Shown: piece after piece, positions 5,760 to 5,796 of the stretch
Layout: each line of letters begins with the position of its first letter
Numbering within the stretch: position 1 is the first letter of the stretch
Assembly (NCBI GenBank): GCA_023452965.1
Contig: JAEXUU010000182.1
Span: 1 to 5,796, forward strand
Source: Pseudomonadota bacterium
Lineage (GTDB): Bacteria > Pseudomonadota > Alphaproteobacteria > Rhizobiales > Beijerinckiaceae
Reading direction: 5' to 3'
DNA length: 5,796 nt
The notes under the pieces: generated by a model
Seen by the model: only the letters and a program-made list of their open reading frames with translations
Told to the model about the DNA's origin: nothing
Databases searched by the model: none
Position numbers and translations under genes: made by a program

Positions 5760-5796
5760 GCGAGTTTCCCGCTCCAAGCAAGAAGGGCCCGCGCCA

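Noticed and set aside
5741..5796. Possible further gene or RNA at the right edge
   Set aside because: The 56 bases hold no convincing coding frame or structured RNA; only a possible -35 element at 5754-5759 was noted.

Overview
This is a GC-rich (about two thirds G+C by eye) chromosomal segment. The protein families, the strong GC bias at third codon positions and a degenerate copy of a rhizobial-type intergenic hairpin repeat suggest an alphaproteobacterium of the order Hyphomicrobiales, perhaps near Bosea or Methylobacterium. The genus is only a guess. No phage, transposon, CRISPR, toxin-antitoxin or defence gene is visible, and I see no undescribed multi-gene system. The window looks like ordinary housekeeping and regulatory DNA with some informative details.

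Layout from left to right. Positions 1-127 hold the 3' end of a plus-strand msrA (methionine sulfoxide reductase A). Positions 128-347 are a convergent intergenic region with four hairpins: two perfect palindromes, a U-tailed terminator for msrA, and an imperfect hairpin of rhizobial repeat type whose outer arm reaches the stop codon of the next gene. All remaining genes are on the minus strand. They are an acetylpolyamine amidohydrolase/histone deacetylase-family enzyme (348-1391), a membrane-anchored PAS-GGDEF-EAL protein (1467-3788), a TetR-family regulator (3877-4497) and an acyl-CoA dehydrogenase (4494-5678).

Transcription on the minus strand runs from right to left. The acyl-CoA dehydrogenase and the TetR gene form a tight pair sharing a GTGA stop/start overlap. 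Their leader holds a perfect 7-2-7 inverted repeat (5723-5738) that overlaps a possible -10 element. This is the expected design of an autoregulated operon in which the TetR protein represses itself and the dehydrogenase until a ligand, plausibly an acyl-CoA, releases it. The c-di-GMP gene follows after 88 bases that contain a possible promoter and two small inverted repeats. It ends in a hairpin followed by five U residues (1439-1465), so the deacetylase gene is probably transcribed separately. The functions (methionine repair, polyamine deacetylation, c-di-GMP turnover, acyl-CoA oxidation) do not form one obvious pathway.
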